Virus record (IMG/VR): IMGVR_UViG_3300042185_000002
Location: 1-25,831 of that record
DNA from: a virus
Direction: 5' to 3' (one strand)
Length of the DNA: 25,831 nucleotides
Under the pieces are notes generated by a model. It made no database searches. It was given only the letters and a program-made list of their open reading frames with translations, and had not been told where the DNA came from. Of this stretch, positions 24,063-25,831 are shown piece after piece (position 1 is the first letter of the stretch; each line of letters begins with the position of its first letter). Made by a program: the position numbers and the translations under genes.

Positions 24063-24116
24063 AGCCGCAGCTGGAATTACGGGTGGAATTCTGGACGGTC
24101 GCTTCCGAACCAGGTA

Positions 24117-24218
24117 ATGTCTTCCTTACAACAGCTCATTGACAACTCCATAGCCGCTTTACGAATCGGGCGCGATAGACGCGTGTCGCTATTAATGGAC
24201 GCGCTAGGTAATCGTTAG
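24117..24218 (+). CDS. possible 33-aa peptide
   Basis: ATG 24117 to TAG 24218 reads SSLQQLIDNSIAALRIGRDR and ends MDALGNR. The peptide looks amphipathic and not random, but the ribosome binding site is weak (CAGG two nt before ATG) and there is no coupled neighbour. It overlaps one CGCGATA copy. Low confidence. Confidence 0.25.
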   Translation: MSSLQQLIDNSIAALRIGRDRRVSLLMDALGNR

Positions 24219-24297
24219 TTCGTGTGTATGTAAGTCGGTTATGAGAGTAAGGCTTAACCTTGTTAATTCAACAGTGCGCGCCGTAGCAATTCGCAAC

Positions 24298-24358
24298 GGT
24301 TATTAGGTGTTCTGGCCTCCCCTTATTCCCGGGAGTTAGACGCGGCAGCCTAATAACC
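24298..24358. repeat. perfect 10-bp inverted repeat with structured interior
   Basis: GGTTATTAGG at 24298-24307 and CCTAATAACC at 24349-24358. Inside, CTCCC and GGGAG can form a second stem. It could be an RNA stem-loop or a DNA site for a replication or packaging protein. It does not have a poly-U tail and so is not an ordinary terminator. Confidence 0.7.
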
Positions 24359-24614
24359 AACGCGATAAAGGCTCTGACGCGATAGGCAGTTTCTAGCCAT
24401 TTAGTCGCGTTTATTGAAGTCCATTATGCCAGGCATGACAGCTCTAATGGGCGTAGTTAATGACTCAGCCCTTATCTGAAACTTCCAGCATGACCGTTTG
24501 ATGGTTCGGGGTGAATTAACCATTAGGCTGATAGATCTCTTTATGGGATTTATTAGCCACGGGTGCAAGGTGATCCATTTAGAATTCCTATGCACTGCAA
24601 AGGCACATCCATGC

Positions 24615-24641
24615 CTGTCAACCATGCAGGTGTGATACAAT
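24615..24641 (+). promoter_or_regulatory. possible promoter for the 284-aa gene
   Basis: Extended -10 TGATACAAT with TACAAT at 24636-24641. The upstream CTGTCA (24615-24620) is a weak -35 with a 15-nt spacer; the TG extension may compensate. About 41 nt before the ATG at 24683. Confidence 0.5.
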
Positions 24642-24682
24642 GGGCATTGCCCAACCCAATCGATTGAATACGGAGTCTTGCA

Positions 24683-25537
24683 ATGGCTGAGAACACGAAG
24701 ACCGAAGCGACCGAGACCGAATCTAAGGCCCCTACGGCTGAGGAGCTTAAGGTCGCTTATGACTCCCTCCCTGCTGAGTTTAAGCAGACGATTAATGATC
24801 TCAATGCCGCTATTAAGGCGCACAACGCCAATGTCAATAAGGTCGTTGCTTCTGAAGCTACTGACCCGAAGCTGATTAAGGCTGAGATCTTCGAACAGAA
24901 CCCTGACAACAACACTAAGTTGGCAAGGCTTCGTGTCGAAGAACTTAAGCACCTTGAAGCGGCCGAAAAGATCCGTACTCAGGCATATGAAGTCATCGAA
25001 AAGGATGGCCTTATGCCGAGGGAACTTACGGAGGAGGAGGTTACGAAGCTGAAGGCTTCGGTTACTGAATCCACTAAGAACCTCCGGGACCAGGCCAGTA
25101 CTCTCGCTAAGTTCGAAGACATGATGCCCATGTTTAAGAACAAGCTGGTTATTCACCTCGAAGAGATTAAGACTCGGCGAGGGACTGGAAAGGTTGGCGG
25201 AGCACAGTCCGCAGCACAGACAGGGGTTAAGCGTCCCCGCTTTAAGAAGATTCTGGTTAATGGCTCTGACCAGGAAACGATTAACGGCAAGACGCTTACT
25301 GTCTGGGGTGAGGCTAATGGGGAACAGAAGTACACCATGACGTTCCTGTCCAAGTTCCTTAAGGCTAAGAACCCCGTCCTTACTTGGACTGCTAAGGACT
25401 TGCAGGACGCTTACTTCGGAGACAAGTCCGACCAGTCTGAAATTGAGGACGAGCGTACGTTCGTTATGACTCACGAGTTTAAGGACGAAGCGGGTAACAC
25501 GAAGTCGGTGAACTACGAGATCACGGCCATTAAGTAA
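24683..25537 (+). CDS. hypothetical 284-aa right-arm protein, coiled coil plus basic linker and beta domain
   Basis: 284 aa. ATG 24683 has GGAG with a 7-nt spacer, a very good site. Residues 1-20 are acidic and disordered, 20-150 are helical with heptad-like Leu/Lys/Glu, then a Gly/Ala/Arg-rich basic linker (TRRGTGKVGGAQSAAQTGVK) and a smaller beta-rich end (GKTLTVWGEANGEQKYTMTF). It could be a DNA- or RNA-binding phage protein made in quantity, given its site and its own promoter. No family was recognised. The codon use looks richer in C- and G-ending codons than that of the late genes. Confidence 0.8.
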   Translation: MAENTKTEATETESKAPTAEELKVAYDSLPAEFKQTINDLNAAIKAHNANVNKVVASEATDPKLIKAEIFEQNPDNNTKLARLRVEELKHLEAAEKIRTQAYEVIEKDGLMPRELTEEEVTKLKASVTESTKNLRDQASTLAKFEDMMPMFKNKLVIHLEEIKTRRGTGKVGGAQSAAQTGVKRPRFKKILVNGSDQETINGKTLTVWGEANGEQKYTMTFLSKFLKAKNPVLTWTAKDLQDAYFGDKSDQSEIEDERTFVMTHEFKDEAGNTKSVNYEITAIK

Positions 25538-25553
25538 TTCGTCGCTATGAACT

Positions 25554-25585
25554 AGGCCAGGCTGAGTTAATACTCGGTCTGGTCT
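25554..25585 (+). terminator. 14-bp hairpin after the 284-aa gene, likely attenuator
   Basis: AGGCCAGGCTGAGT (25554-25567), loop TAAT, ACTCGGTCTGGTCT (25572-25585), with three or four G-U pairs. It is followed by CTTCATTGAAAGG, not a U-run, so it would slow or protect transcription more than end it. The next gene starts 22 nt later. Confidence 0.55.
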
Positions 25586-25606
25586 CTTCATTGAAAGGAC
25601 ACACTA

Positions 25607-25717
25607 ATGTGTGACTGCAAGGTTAAAGGTCCTAACAACAGTTGCCATGACGACGCCGGTAATGAGATTCCGATCATCGAGGATTACGACGACGGATTCG
25701 ATTACAGCCTCAGCTAA
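25607..25717 (+). CDS. hypothetical 36-aa Cys/Asp-rich peptide
   Basis: ATG 25607 with AAAGGA 7-8 nt upstream, stop TAA 25715. It reads CDCKVKGPNNSCHDDAGNE and then an acidic end with DYDDG. Three Cys plus His (CxC...CH) suggest metal binding. It lies between a hairpin and a strong terminator, so it is a real short transcript unit or co-transcribed with the 284-aa gene. Function unknown. Confidence 0.6.
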   Translation: MCDCKVKGPNNSCHDDAGNEIPIIEDYDDGFDYSLS

Positions 25718-25725
25718 TGATTAGA

Positions 25726-25771
25726 CCCCCGAATCCACCTTCAATTGAAGGTCCGGATTCGGGGGTTTTTT
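25726..25771 (+). terminator. strong rho-independent terminator
   Basis: CCCCCGAATCC (25726-25736) pairs perfectly with GGATTCGGGGG (25755-25765); an inner CCTTC/GAAGG stem closes an AATT loop; TTTTTT follows at 25766-25771. It ends the 284-aa and 36-aa gene unit. Confidence 0.95.
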
Positions 25772-25777
25772 CATGCC

Positions 25778-25812
25778 CTCAATTAGCTCAGTCCACGCAC
25801 CTATTAATTGAG
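25778..25812. repeat. 8-bp inverted repeat near the window end
   Basis: CTCAATTA (25778-25785) and TAATTGAG (25805-25812) with 19 nt between. It is short and AT-rich, and it follows the terminator. A regulatory site or chance; nothing else is seen from 25813 to the end. Confidence 0.4.
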
Positions 25813-25831
25813 AGACGAGTCGCGGATAGAA

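Larger units (their letters stand above)
24014..24682. other. 670-bp region without a convincing gene
   Basis: Holds a terminator (24033-24062), a 10-bp perfect inverted repeat with 41 nt between arms (24298-24307 and 24349-24358), three CGCGATA copies (24171, 24361, 24378), a TTGACA at 24139 and a promoter near 24636. Only very small frames exist: 33 codons at 24117-24218 and 21 codons at 24241-24306, both with weak ribosome binding sites. No tRNA-like fold was found by eye. Confidence 0.6.

Noticed and set aside
23322-24090. 12-bp direct repeat ACGGGTGGAATT at 23322 and 24079
   Set aside because: A pair of 12-base matches is expected by chance many times in a window of this size, and nothing else links the two places.
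24241-24306. 21-codon frame at the inverted repeat
   Set aside because: Very short, no ribosome binding site, and its end overlaps the inverted repeat arm.
24014-24682. A tRNA or tmRNA in the gene-free stretch
   Set aside because: No acceptor stem with a T-arm consensus could be folded by eye on either strand.
24401-25591. 396-codon open frame on the minus strand
   Set aside because: It lies opposite the well-supported 284-aa gene, which has a strong ribosome binding site, promoter and terminator. Its translation has random-looking Arg/Leu/Ser content.

Overview
The window is most of the late (virion) region of a tailed phage, plus the start of a divergent arm that is probably early. The order terminase, portal, scaffold, coat, head-tail adaptor, P22/T7-type nozzle, then ejection-type proteins, with no tape measure or tail-tube gene, points to a short-tailed (podovirus-like) phage. 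An actinobacterial host is my best guess. It rests on the small holin-like protein, the HDH-type structural protein, the Acb2-like protein and the peptidoglycan hydrolases, all of which resemble actinophage families. No host marker is present, so this is inference.

Layout: positions 1-23,220 form one long minus-strand array, read right to left. In that order it holds: a regulator with two helix-turn-helix (HTH)-like segments; a 57-aa gene; a probable terminase small subunit; an HDH-type structural protein; a small unknown; an amidase endolysin; three tandem fibre-like paralogs; terminase large subunit; three small genes, two of them overlapping deeply; portal; two small genes; an Acb2-like cyclic-nucleotide sponge; scaffold; major capsid protein; a decoration-like protein; an unknown; the adaptor; the nozzle; four small or coiled-coil proteins; a holin-like membrane protein; a 1.43-kaa internal virion protein; and an NlpC/P60 peptidase cut by the window edge. 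Genes are packed tightly, often with overlapping stop and start codons, which suggests translational coupling.

A divergent promoter region (23,221-23,403) separates this from a plus-strand arm (23,404-25,831). That arm has three very small coupled genes, a terminator, a roughly 670-bp stretch with no convincing gene but with inverted and direct repeats, a 284-aa unknown protein, a 36-aa Cys/Asp-rich protein and a strong terminator.

The most striking feature is a short asymmetric DNA word, 5'-YCTACAGGGR-3' (complement YCCCTGTAGR). It recurs about 50 times across the late arm on both strands and in all the reading frames that avoid a stop, and I found no copy in the divergent promoter or the plus-strand arm. 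The hand count of its 7-base core is 51, against about 3 expected by chance. It lies mostly inside genes, looks selected at DNA level, and recalls dispersed phage protein-binding sites such as cluster A stoperators. Its function cannot be read from sequence alone.
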